Below, one piece after another: positions 1-7,699 of a stretch of DNA of 49,724 bases. The number at the start of each line of letters is the position of its first letter. Positions within the stretch are counted from its first letter, which is position 1. The DNA is from an uncultured Pelagibacteraceae bacterium (GTDB taxonomy: Bacteria > Pseudomonadota > Alphaproteobacteria > Pelagibacterales > Pelagibacteraceae), in contig CACPOX010000008.1 of NCBI GenBank assembly GCA_902635665.1, forward strand, positions 1 through 49,724, in the 5' to 3' direction. The notes under the pieces are model-generated. The model made no database searches and was not told where the DNA came from. It saw only the letters and a program-made list of their open reading frames with translations. The position numbers and the translations under genes are program-made.

Positions 1-638
1 CCAGATGAAATAATTGTCATTGATAAATTTAAAGAATTAAACAACCTAATTCCGAAAATATTTAAAATAAAAAAAATAAAAATTGTTAATCCTGAATACA
101 ATAAGAAAATCTTAATTGCTTGTTTTGTTACTTCATAAGAATTAAGTGATAAAAAATTTGTTAGAGATTTTTTTAAACTTTCATCATAGATATCAATTAA
201 AAAAATAATTGAGTTTAGAAAATATAATCCACCAATCCATTGAATCGATGATCGCCATAATATTAAATCTTCATCAACATATTCAATATTTTCAAATACA
301 GTAAAACCTGTAGACGTAAAACCTGATACAGCTTCAAAATAAGCATTTAAATAAGTCAAATTATAAATGCTAAAATAAAACGGTAAACATAAAATTATTG
401 GCATTATAATATAGCCTAAGAAAACTGTAATTAATTTTTCAAAAATAGATGGTTTTTGATCTGATGACTTTAATTTATAAAAAATAAATCCAATTAAAGC
501 TGAAATAACCAAACAATAAGAATACGTATTCAAATTTGAAAATAGTTTAAAATAATAGGAATAAAGAATATTTAGAAATGAAAAAAAAGAAATTAATATA
601 AAGAAAAAACTTAAATATTTTACTCTAAATAATGACAT
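1..638 (-). CDS. trkH: TrkH-type potassium uptake channel subunit (partial, 3' end outside window)
   Basis: An open frame reads on minus from ATG at 636-638 to the window edge without a stop, giving 212 codons of an integral membrane protein. It begins MSLFRVKYLS and has repeated hydrophobic segments. Residues 105-112 read SGFTSTGF, matching the first P-loop selectivity filter of the TrkH/KtrB family. This is followed by LWRSSIQWIGG at about 127-137, also typical of the family. The start of a second P-loop (SMTIISSG) lies at the cut edge. TrkH is the membrane channel of the Trk K+ uptake system and is gated by TrkA, whose gene ends 4 bases upstream, so the two are probably co-transcribed. The family call is strong; only about the first half of the protein is visible. 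Confidence 0.88.
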   Translation of the reverse strand, partial: MSLFRVKYLSFFFILISFFSFLNILYSYYFKLFSNLNTYSYCLVISALIGFIFYKLKSSDQKPSIFEKLITVFLGYIIMPIILCLPFYFSIYNLTYLNAYFEAVSGFTSTGFTVFENIEYVDEDLILWRSSIQWIGGLYFLNSIIFLIDIYDESLKKSLTNFLSLNSYEVTKQAIKIFLLYSGLTIFIFFILNIFGIRLFNSLNLSMTIISS

Positions 639-642
639 TTAA

Positions 643-2034
643 TCAAATAGAACTTATTCTAAAAATATTTTCTACAACTGAAATTGAATCTTTTTTAGCT
701 AAAAAAACAACTTTATCTTCTTTTTGAAATACAAAATTTGACCTTGGTATAATAACTTTTTCCTCTCTTAGTACAGCTCCTAACCTTATCTCCTCAGGTA
801 AATTAGAATTTTTCAATTCTTTATTTATAAGCTCTGATGTCTCAATAATCTCAGCTTCAATTACTTCATATTCACCATTCATTATAGTATAAGCCGTTTC
901 AATAGTTCCTTTATGAATGTGTTTTAAAATACTTGAAACTGTATTCATTCTAGGATCAATCAAATCATCAATTTTTAGTGAATTCTGTAATAAAGAATAA
1001 TTTGGTTTATTGATTAGTGCCATTGTTCTTTTATCATCAATGTTTTTTTCATCTTTAGCAAATTTTTCTACGAGAATACTAACCATTAGATTATCTTCAT
1101 CATCGTTGGTTAAAGCAAGAACTGTTTCCGCCTCTTCTAAATTTGCTTCAGCTAAAACTTCCTCATCAAGTGCATCACCATTAATTACTATAGTATTATT
1201 AAGTTCACTGGCTAAATATTCAGCTCTATCTTTATTTTTTTCAATAATTTTTACTCTAACTGAATCTATGCTTTCTTCTAAGTTTTTGGCTAAATTAAAT
1301 CCTATATTTCCACCACCAACAATAAGAATTTTTTTAGAAACTTTTTCATCATGACCAAAAGTCTCTAATGTTTCTGGCATTTGTGAAGAGTTAATTATGA
1401 CATAAATTTTATCATTTAATTTTATATCATCATTTTTTTTAGGAATTATGAACTTGTCATCTCTTATGATACCAATAATATTAGCATCTAAATTAGGATG
1501 TTTTTTTGTTAAATCATTAAGTTTAATATTTATTAATTTACATTTTTCATTAATCAAAATCTCTAACAATCTAATTTTATTTTCTGCAAATGGCACGCTA
1601 TCCAAAGCACCAGGAGCTTCTAGTTTCCTTTGAATTGATTTGGCTATTTCAATTTCAGGTGAAATAATTACATCAATAGGTAAATTTTCTTTATTGTATA
1701 CTCTTGTAAATTTTGGATTTAAATAGTCTTGTGATCTAATTCTGGCTATTTTTTTTGGAATATTAAATATTGAAAAAGCAATCTGACATATAAGCATGTT
1801 TATTTCATCATTCCTTGTAACAGCAATAATCATATCAGTCTCAGCAGCATTAGCTTTTTCAAGAATTGACGGATAAGTACCTTTGCCTACTATTGCTTTA
1901 ACATCTAAAGCATCATCAATTTTTTGGATATCTTCACTAGAGGGGTCAATTACAGTTATAGAGTGCCCTTGATCACTAAGCTGCTTAGCTATAGTAAAAC
2001 CAACTCTTCCCGCACCACAAATGATAATGTTCAT
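643..2034 (-). CDS. trkA: Trk system potassium uptake regulatory protein TrkA
   Basis: This 463-residue protein has the duplicated RCK layout of TrkA. The first Rossmann motif GAGRVG is at residues 7-12, with an acidic residue at the end of strand 2 (VID, about 30). The second, GGGNIG, is near 240. Each is followed by a TrkA_C-like domain, about 145-225 and 375-460. The length is normal for TrkA. It is a peripheral cytoplasmic NAD(H)-binding protein that gates TrkH-type channels. It lies directly between ntrX (its start follows the ntrX stop with no gap) and trkH (4 bases). The ntrY-ntrX-trkA order is widespread in alphaproteobacteria, and the NtrYX system may influence K+ uptake, but that is inference from position. 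Confidence 0.96.
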   Translation of the reverse strand: MNIIICGAGRVGFTIAKQLSDQGHSITVIDPSSEDIQKIDDALDVKAIVGKGTYPSILEKANAAETDMIIAVTRNDEINMLICQIAFSIFNIPKKIARIRSQDYLNPKFTRVYNKENLPIDVIISPEIEIAKSIQRKLEAPGALDSVPFAENKIRLLEILINEKCKLINIKLNDLTKKHPNLDANIIGIIRDDKFIIPKKNDDIKLNDKIYVIINSSQMPETLETFGHDEKVSKKILIVGGGNIGFNLAKNLEESIDSVRVKIIEKNKDRAEYLASELNNTIVINGDALDEEVLAEANLEEAETVLALTNDDEDNLMVSILVEKFAKDEKNIDDKRTMALINKPNYSLLQNSLKIDDLIDPRMNTVSSILKHIHKGTIETAYTIMNGEYEVIEAEIIETSELINKELKNSNLPEEIRLGAVLREEKVIIPRSNFVFQKEDKVVFLAKKDSISVVENIFRISSI

Positions 2035-3390
2035 CTAATTAAATTCTTTAATTCCTAGACCTTTTAATTTTCTATGAAGAGCACTTCTTTCCATTCCAAC
2101 AAAATTAGCTGTTTTAGAAATGTTTCCATTAAATTTTTTTAATTGAATAGTTAAATACTCCTTTTCAAATTTTTCTCTAGCTTCTTTTAATGGCACAGAA
2201 AGGCTATTTCCAGCTAATTGATCGTCAAAATTTGTGTTTTTTAAAGATTCTTTAATAATATTTGAAATTTTATCTTTTGAGTCTGGTTGTAATATTGCAA
2301 TTCTCTCAATTAAATTTCTTAGCTCTCTAACATTACCATGCCAATTATGATTTAGTATGTAACTGTTATTTTCGTCTATATCTAATTTTTTAATTTTGTA
2401 ATTTTCTGATATTCTTTTTGAAAAATATTTAATTAATAAAGGTATATCAGAAATTCTTTGGTTTAACGGTTCAATGTTTATCTCAAAAACATTTATTCTA
2501 TGAAATAAATCTTCTCTAAAGTTTCCAATCTCAATTTCTTTTTTTAAGTCTTTACTTGTTAAACAAATTAATCTCACATCAACACTAACATCATTACTTC
2601 CATTAACTCTTTTAAATTTTTGATCTGTTAGAACCCTTAATATTTTAGACTGAATATCTAATGGTATTTCTGAAACTTGATCAATTAAAAGTGTTCCTTT
2701 ATTAGCCTTTTCAAGAGCACCGTATGATATAGATCCGTTTTCCTTTTCTTCACCGAATAATTCTAATTCATATTTATTAATATCTAGCAAAGCACCATTT
2801 AATACTACAAATGGATTTTTGCTTCTAGCTGAAGCTTTATGTATTTTTCTTGCTATTAATTCTTTTCCTGAACCCGAAGGTCCACTTATAAAAACTCTGC
2901 TTTCTGTTACTGATATTTTTTTTATTTGATCAATTATACTTACTATATTTTTACTGTTACCAATTAATTCATATGATGAGAATAATTTACTTTCATATTC
3001 TTTATTCTGTTTTTTTAAATTAAAGTTTTCAACAGCTCTTTTAATAAAATTTAATAATCTTTCCTGATCAAACGGTTTTTCTATAAATTCAAAAGCTCCA
3101 TGTTGTAATGATTTAACTGCCATCTCAATATTTGCATGTCCAGATATAATTATTACAGGTATGTCTTTATCTTTAGATTTAATATGAGAAAGAAGTTCAA
3201 TACCATCATTATCACCTTTATCTAATTTTACATCTAGAATTGCCACATCAGGCAATTTTTTATCTATCTCAGCAAGAGCTTGATTGTAATTTGCTGCTAA
3301 GCGAGTTTTGTAACCTGCATCTATAATTAATTCGTTAATTATATTTCTTATATCAGCATTGTCGTCTACTATTAAAATTTCTTCGTTCAT
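2035..3390 (-). CDS. ntrX: NtrX-type response regulator with degenerate AAA+ domain
   Basis: This 451-residue regulator has three parts. The receiver domain (about 1-120) has acidic D9/D10, phosphoacceptor D53 in VAILDVKLD, and K105. The AAA+ domain (about 140-375) has Walker A GPSGSGKE at 170-177 and an arginine-finger segment FREDLFHR. A Fis-type helix-turn-helix sits at the C terminus (NISKTANFVGMERSALHRKL). The call rests on its pairing with ntrY (1 base apart) and on trkA following. Two things are odd. The stretch between ELFG (210-213) and GALEKA (224-229) has no GAFTGA sigma-54 contact motif. The Walker B region reads TLLIDQV, so the usual catalytic Glu is Gln238. It may therefore act as a DNA-binding regulator that does not work through sigma-54. 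Confidence 0.93.
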   Translation of the reverse strand: MNEEILIVDDNADIRNIINELIIDAGYKTRLAANYNQALAEIDKKLPDVAILDVKLDKGDNDGIELLSHIKSKDKDIPVIIISGHANIEMAVKSLQHGAFEFIEKPFDQERLLNFIKRAVENFNLKKQNKEYESKLFSSYELIGNSKNIVSIIDQIKKISVTESRVFISGPSGSGKELIARKIHKASARSKNPFVVLNGALLDINKYELELFGEEKENGSISYGALEKANKGTLLIDQVSEIPLDIQSKILRVLTDQKFKRVNGSNDVSVDVRLICLTSKDLKKEIEIGNFREDLFHRINVFEINIEPLNQRISDIPLLIKYFSKRISENYKIKKLDIDENNSYILNHNWHGNVRELRNLIERIAILQPDSKDKISNIIKESLKNTNFDDQLAGNSLSVPLKEAREKFEKEYLTIQLKKFNGNISKTANFVGMERSALHRKLKGLGIKEFN

Positions 3391-3391
3391 T

Positions 3392-5173
3392 TTATTTTAA
3401 AAATATAATATTAATCTTAGCTCCATTTTTAATTGGTATAAAATCTATTTTACCATTGTGGTCATTGACTATTTTATTAACTATTGATAATCCCAAACCA
3501 CTACCATTTTTCTTAGTTGTGAAATAAGGATTAAGTATGTCTTTAATATTATCTTTTAGTTTACTAAAACCAACACCATTATCTTCAATTATTATATTAA
3601 TGTGGCTATCATCTTGAGTAAGTTCAATAGTAATTTTTTTGCTGAAATTACTATTATTTTGGGCTTTTTGATTAATACTTTCTATTGAATTTTTAATCAG
3701 ATTTAAAAAAACCCTGCTTATTTGCTCTTTGTCACTCTCAATCAATATTTTGTCAGAACTTTTATTAAAAACAATATCAATTGTATTATCTAATTCTTTA
3801 AGTAACTTAATATTTTCACTAATCAAATCTACTAAATTATTTTCTCTAAAAATAGGTTTCGGCATTCTTGCAAAATCAGAAAATTCATTAACTAATTTTT
3901 CAATTTGTTTTATTTGGTTATTAATAATTTTTAAATTATCCTTAAAATTTTCAGTATCACTATCATTTAATTGGTTAGAATACTTATTTTTTAGTCTATC
4001 AATAGTTAATTGAATCGGTGTGAGTGGATTTTTAATCTCATGAGCAAGTTTTCTAGCTAAACTACCCCAAGCCTCATGCCTTTCGTTAATAATTAGTTTT
4101 TCTTGTTGGCTTTTCAATCTATCAATCATTAGGTTGAAATTTTTATTTAAAGTTTCTAGATCTTTATCTGTTTTAACTTCAGGGACTTTTGCATTAAAAT
4201 CCCCCTGTCCTATAGATGTTGATGCTAAAATTAAATTATTTATAGATCTGAAAAATCTTGATGAAAATCTTATAGCAATAGATATAGAAACAAATAATAA
4301 AACACTAACAACTATTATATAAATAATAGCAAATGAAATTTTGATTCCAGTACTTTTTTCCTCTACTGTATAGTAAAAATTAATAGCTTCTTGAGATTCT
4401 GTTAAATACTTTGAAATATCTTTGTCTAAATATTTTATAACATATAAAAATCTATCTTCAAAGTTTTGTAATCTCATTATTGCTGCAGAAATATTTTCAG
4501 GTGCATTTATTATTTTTAGAGGCCTATCATCATCTAAAACTAAATTAAGAGCCTCATCAACAGGGGGTATATAAGATTTACCATCTCTTAATGTTGTGAA
4601 TAAAATTTTTTTATCAATATCGATAATATGAATTTCATCAACATTTCTTATTAATTTTTGTGTATCTAAAAATCTTTTATATTCATTTGAATTATCATTT
4701 AAAAACTTTTTACTTTTATTGGTGTCAAAAGCTATTAAAACAATATCTGATTGAATTTTATTTCTAATTTCTTCAACATAATTTCTTGCTAATTCATAAG
4801 AATTATTAACAACTGTTGTAACTTTTTTGTCAAAATATTTTTCCAAAGCAAAAGAAAATAAAAATAATGAAAATATTGAGATTAATACTGATGGAATTAA
4901 TGTGAACAATCCAAAATATGTAATATATTTTTTATTTGATTTTAAACCATCTCTATCAATATCATTTTTGATGGCACTTCTAATTTCAATAAAAATAAAT
5001 ATAAAAAGTGTTATTAAAAGAAATATATTAAGAACTAATAATATTTGTAAATTTTGATCAGTTAATTCAATAAACCCTTTATCTATAAAAGTTAAAAATG
5101 TTAAAAAACCTATCGATAATGTGATAATAAATAATATTATTAGATATATATTTTTTTTAATAAATTCGTACAT
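3392..5173 (-). CDS. ntrY: NtrY-type membrane sensor histidine kinase, compact form
   Basis: This 593-residue histidine kinase has transmembrane segments at about 9-29, 43-64, 83-110 and 281-302. The segment between the third and fourth (about 111-280) is probably the periplasmic sensor. A HAMP linker follows (about 303-355), then the dimerisation/phosphoacceptor helix with H378 in ARKLAHEIKNPLTP. The ATPase domain has an N box (NLIKNSIES, near 490), G1 (EDNGVGF) and G2 (GSGLGLSI). Family members are usually over 700 residues with a PAS domain between HAMP and the kinase helix. Here HAMP runs directly into the helix, so the PAS appears to be absent. It is the first gene of the ntrY-ntrX-trkA-trkH run and diverges from ispDF across 25 bases. 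Confidence 0.93.
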   Translation of the reverse strand: MYEFIKKNIYLIILFIITLSIGFLTFLTFIDKGFIELTDQNLQILLVLNIFLLITLFIFIFIEIRSAIKNDIDRDGLKSNKKYITYFGLFTLIPSVLISIFSLFLFSFALEKYFDKKVTTVVNNSYELARNYVEEIRNKIQSDIVLIAFDTNKSKKFLNDNSNEYKRFLDTQKLIRNVDEIHIIDIDKKILFTTLRDGKSYIPPVDEALNLVLDDDRPLKIINAPENISAAIMRLQNFEDRFLYVIKYLDKDISKYLTESQEAINFYYTVEEKSTGIKISFAIIYIIVVSVLLFVSISIAIRFSSRFFRSINNLILASTSIGQGDFNAKVPEVKTDKDLETLNKNFNLMIDRLKSQQEKLIINERHEAWGSLARKLAHEIKNPLTPIQLTIDRLKNKYSNQLNDSDTENFKDNLKIINNQIKQIEKLVNEFSDFARMPKPIFRENNLVDLISENIKLLKELDNTIDIVFNKSSDKILIESDKEQISRVFLNLIKNSIESINQKAQNNSNFSKKITIELTQDDSHINIIIEDNGVGFSKLKDNIKDILNPYFTTKKNGSGLGLSIVNKIVNDHNGKIDFIPIKNGAKINIIFLK

Positions 5174-5198
5174 TTGAATATAACAATTACCAATATAA
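5174..5198. promoter_or_regulatory. 25-base divergent gap between ntrY and ispDF
   Basis: This is the only non-coding DNA between two divergent start codons (minus ATG ending at 5173, plus ATG at 5199). It contains overlapping -10-like hexamers: TATAAC at 5179-5184 on plus, about 8 bases short of a start site just upstream of ispDF, and TATATT at 5177-5182 on minus for ntrY. Any -35 elements would lie inside the opposing genes. Leaders must be very short or absent. The hexamers are weak evidence in such A+T-rich DNA. Confidence 0.35.
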
Positions 5199-6299
5199 AT
5201 GAATAATTATTTTATAATACTAGCATCTGGACAAAGCAAAAGATTTAATTCTAACAAACCAAAGCAATTTAATATTTATAAAAACAAGCCTCTTTTTAAA
5301 CATTCTTTAGAAAAAGCAATAAAATCAAAGCTGTTTAAAAAAATTATACTAGTTGTAAATAATAAAAAAACTATCAAAGAAAAATTTCCTAAAAATGTTT
5401 TAGTTATAAAAGGTGGTAAAGAAAGATCTGATTCTTCATTGATAGCTTTAAAATATATTAAGAAGTTTAAACCTACTAATGTATTAATACATGATGCAGC
5501 TAGACCAAATTTCTCAATTAAACTTTTAAATAATTTAATTAAAGCTCTTAAAAATAATAACGCAGTAATACCTGCTATAAATTCAAAAGACTCGATTAAA
5601 TACAAAATTCAAAAACAACTTTTTAATTTAAATCGAAATAATTCCTTTTTAACTCAAACACCACAAGCATTTAAATTTAAAGATTTATACAACTTATCTA
5701 AATGGCAAAAAAATAAAGTTACAGACGAAGCAACTCTATTCATTGAAAATAATTTAAAAATACAATTCATAAAAGGTGAAAATTTAAATACTAAAATTAC
5801 ATTTAAAGAAGATATTAATGATTACAAAATTTACTTTGGTATAGGATTTGATATTCACAGACTAATAAAAGGAAAAAAACTCTATCTGGGTGGAATAAAA
5901 ATTCCTTTTCATTCAGGACTAAAAGGTCATTCAGATGGTGATGTAATTATTCATTCTATAATTGATTCTCTTTTAGGAGCTATGAGAAAAAAAGATATTG
6001 GTACTCTTTTTCCAGATAACCAAAAAAAATTTAAGAATATTAGATCACCAAAAATGCTTAAACCAATTATTGAAATGTTGAATAAAAACAATCTATATAT
6101 AAATAATTTGGATATAAATTTGATTTGTGAACAACCAAAGATTTCGATGCACAGAGATAGGATAATTAAATCTTTAACAAGATTATTAGACATTGATAAA
6201 AGTATAATTAATTTGAAAGGTAAAACTGTTGAAAAATTAGGATTAATTGGAAAGGAAAAAGCTATAGCTTGTGAAGTTATTTGCTCAATAACACAATGA
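5199..6299 (+). CDS. ispDF: Bifunctional IspD/IspF: CDP-ME synthase fused to MECDP synthase
   Basis: This 366-residue fusion catalyses two steps of the MEP isoprenoid pathway. Residues 1 to about 210 form the IspD cytidylyltransferase: ASGQSKRF at 9-16 is the nucleotide-binding loop, followed by KGGKERSDSS and IHDAARP. Residues from about 213 form IspF, with the metal-binding FDIHR motif near 218, then GHSDGDV, and a C terminus with KLGLIGKEKAIACE. IspDF fusions are typical of alphaproteobacteria. The stop overlaps the pgpA start (ATGA at 6296-6299), implying translational coupling. dxr, an earlier step of the same pathway, is encoded at 28073-29239. Confidence 0.96.
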   Translation: MNNYFIILASGQSKRFNSNKPKQFNIYKNKPLFKHSLEKAIKSKLFKKIILVVNNKKTIKEKFPKNVLVIKGGKERSDSSLIALKYIKKFKPTNVLIHDAARPNFSIKLLNNLIKALKNNNAVIPAINSKDSIKYKIQKQLFNLNRNNSFLTQTPQAFKFKDLYNLSKWQKNKVTDEATLFIENNLKIQFIKGENLNTKITFKEDINDYKIYFGIGFDIHRLIKGKKLYLGGIKIPFHSGLKGHSDGDVIIHSIIDSLLGAMRKKDIGTLFPDNQKKFKNIRSPKMLKPIIEMLNKNNLYINNLDINLICEQPKISMHRDRIIKSLTRLLDIDKSIINLKGKTVEKLGLIGKEKAIACEVICSITQ

Positions 6300-6787
6300 A
6301 AAAAATAAATGTTTTGTTATCTACTTTTTTTGGTTATGGATACTTAACCAAAATTCCTGGTACTGTAACATCTGCTGTAACAGCTGTTTTTATTTATATT
6401 GCTTACGAAATTCTAGGGTACACAGATCTTAAGTTTTCAATTATTTTTTTTATACTTTTATTTTTTTATTCATTTTATGCTGTAAAAGATTCTGAGTCTG
6501 AATTTAAAAATAAAGATCCACGACAAATAGTAATTGATGAAGTTTTAGGGCAATCCATGCCTTTAATTTTACTATTGTATTTAAATAAAACTAATCAAAT
6601 AAGTATTTCCATTGAAATTTATTATATTTTATCTTTTGTCTTTTTTAGATTTTTTGACATTCTAAAACCTTTTCCAGTAAGTTATTTTGATAAAAACCAT
6701 AAGAATTATTTTGGAATAATTATGGATGATATAATGGCAGGGCTATATTCAATGGTGTTAATATATTTAATAAGTTTAATATTCTAA
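6296..6787 (+). CDS. pgpA: Phosphatidylglycerophosphatase A
   Basis: This roughly 163-residue membrane protein removes phosphate from phosphatidylglycerol-phosphate to give phosphatidylglycerol. Characteristic PgpA motifs are KIPGTVTSA near residue 20, DPRQIVIDEVLGQ in the middle, and FDILKPFPVSYFD followed by GIIMDDIMAG towards the end. Hydrophobic segments lie between them. I place the start at 6296 (MKKINVLLS), in an ATGA overlap with the ispDF stop. An in-frame start 15 bases earlier would add five residues inside ispDF and does not look like the family. The stop TAA overlaps the next ATG by one base. cdsA in this window supplies the CDP-diacylglycerol that starts this lipid route. Confidence 0.92.
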   Translation: MKKINVLLSTFFGYGYLTKIPGTVTSAVTAVFIYIAYEILGYTDLKFSIIFFILLFFYSFYAVKDSESEFKNKDPRQIVIDEVLGQSMPLILLLYLNKTNQISISIEIYYILSFVFFRFFDILKPFPVSYFDKNHKNYFGIIMDDIMAGLYSMVLIYLISLIF

Positions 6788-7251
6788 TGACTATTAAATT
6801 ACTTCATAAAAAATTAATTAAAAAAAAATTAAATATATCCGTAGCTGAGTCTTGTACAGGTGGATTATTGGCTCATAATTTGACTAAATTAGCTAATTCT
6901 TCAAAATATTTTCAAATAGGTCTTACCACTTACTCTAATCAAGCTAAAATAAAGATATTAAAGGTTAATAAAAATATTATTAGAAAATATGGTGCGGTAA
7001 GCCATGAGTGTTGTAAGGCAATGGTTCAAAATTTATCTAAAATTTCAAAGAGTAAAATCAATATCTCCATAACCGGAATAGCTGGTCCAGGCGGTGGATC
7101 AAAAGAAAAACCCGTTGGCCTTGTTTATATTGGCATCAAAAAAGGTAAAACTTTGCTTATTAAAGAAAATAAATTTAAATCAAAAATTAGAAATTCAATT
7201 CAAAAATCAACAGTTCGTACTGTGATTAAGATAATCAGTAAAATTATTTAA
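6787..7251 (+). CDS. CinA C-terminal domain protein (PncC-like NMN amidohydrolase)
   Basis: This 154-residue protein consists only of the CinA C-terminal domain. Residues 20-26 read AESCTGG, a hallmark of the family. GAVSHECCKAM lies mid-protein, and GIAGPGGGSKEKPVG precedes the last third. Stand-alone versions such as PncC deamidate nicotinamide mononucleotide in NAD salvage. The MoCF-like N-terminal domain of full CinA is absent. The start overlaps the pgpA stop by one base. The last 8 bases overlap the 3' end of the convergent coq10-like gene. The family call is firm; the NMN deamidase activity is inferred from homologues. Confidence 0.9.
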   Translation: MTIKLLHKKLIKKKLNISVAESCTGGLLAHNLTKLANSSKYFQIGLTTYSNQAKIKILKVNKNIIRKYGAVSHECCKAMVQNLSKISKSKINISITGIAGPGGGSKEKPVGLVYIGIKKGKTLLIKENKFKSKIRNSIQKSTVRTVIKIISKII

Positions 7252-7699
7252 TACTTTCAGCTCTTTTTTGAAATGCGTCTGCTATCTTTTCTAAACCAAA
7301 TTGAAAAGATTTGGTCATTAAAATATTTAAAAACTTATTTTCGATTTCAAAATCTATATCAAAAATAACCTCGGTTTTGTAACCATCAGTATCATTTCCT
7401 AATTCAATAAATTTCCAATTATTTTCTAAATGGTTTAATGGTCCACCTAAATTAACAACATAAATATGATCATTTTTTTTATTTAATTTAACATCACTTT
7501 TAAATGTATCCTTAAACGGCCCCTTGCCTATTGTAAGATCAGCAATTATATTTATGGTATCGCCGTTATCACTTCTCTCATAAACTTTTGAATTATCGCA
7601 GAAAGGAATAAATTCTGGGTATTTTTCAATATCTAAAACAAACTCAATTAGCTTATCTTTTCTGTTATCAATTAATCGCTTAACTGATGCTTTTGGCAT
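7244..7699 (-). CDS. Coenzyme Q-binding COQ10-like START-domain protein (RatA family)
   Basis: The 151-residue sequence fits the polyketide-cyclase/START-like COQ10 family. It opens [12 protein letters not shown], has FVLDIEKYPEFIPFC at about 20-35, and DLTIGKGPFKDTFKS in the middle. The C-terminal helix has FGLEKIADAFQKRA. Eukaryotic COQ10 binds ubiquinone and aids its use in respiration. E. coli RatA was described as a toxin, but alphaproteobacterial members next to lipA are usually taken as COQ10-like. Its ATG overlaps the lipA stop by one base, so it is the last gene of the tpiA-to-coq10 run. Its end overlaps the convergent cinA-type gene by 8 bases. Confidence 0.88.
   Translation of the reverse strand: MPKASVKRLIDNRKDKLIEFVLDIEKYPEFIPFCDNSKVYERSDNGDTINIIADLTIGKGPFKDTFKSDVKLNKKNDHIYVVNLGGPLNHLENNWKFIELGNDTDGYKTEVIFDIDFEIENKFLNILMTKSFQFGLEKIADAFQKRAESIK

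Noticed and set aside
6281-6295. Earlier in-frame start for pgpA
   Set aside because: It would overlap ispDF by 19 bases. The ATGA junction at 6296 is the pattern used throughout this window and gives a normal PgpA N terminus.
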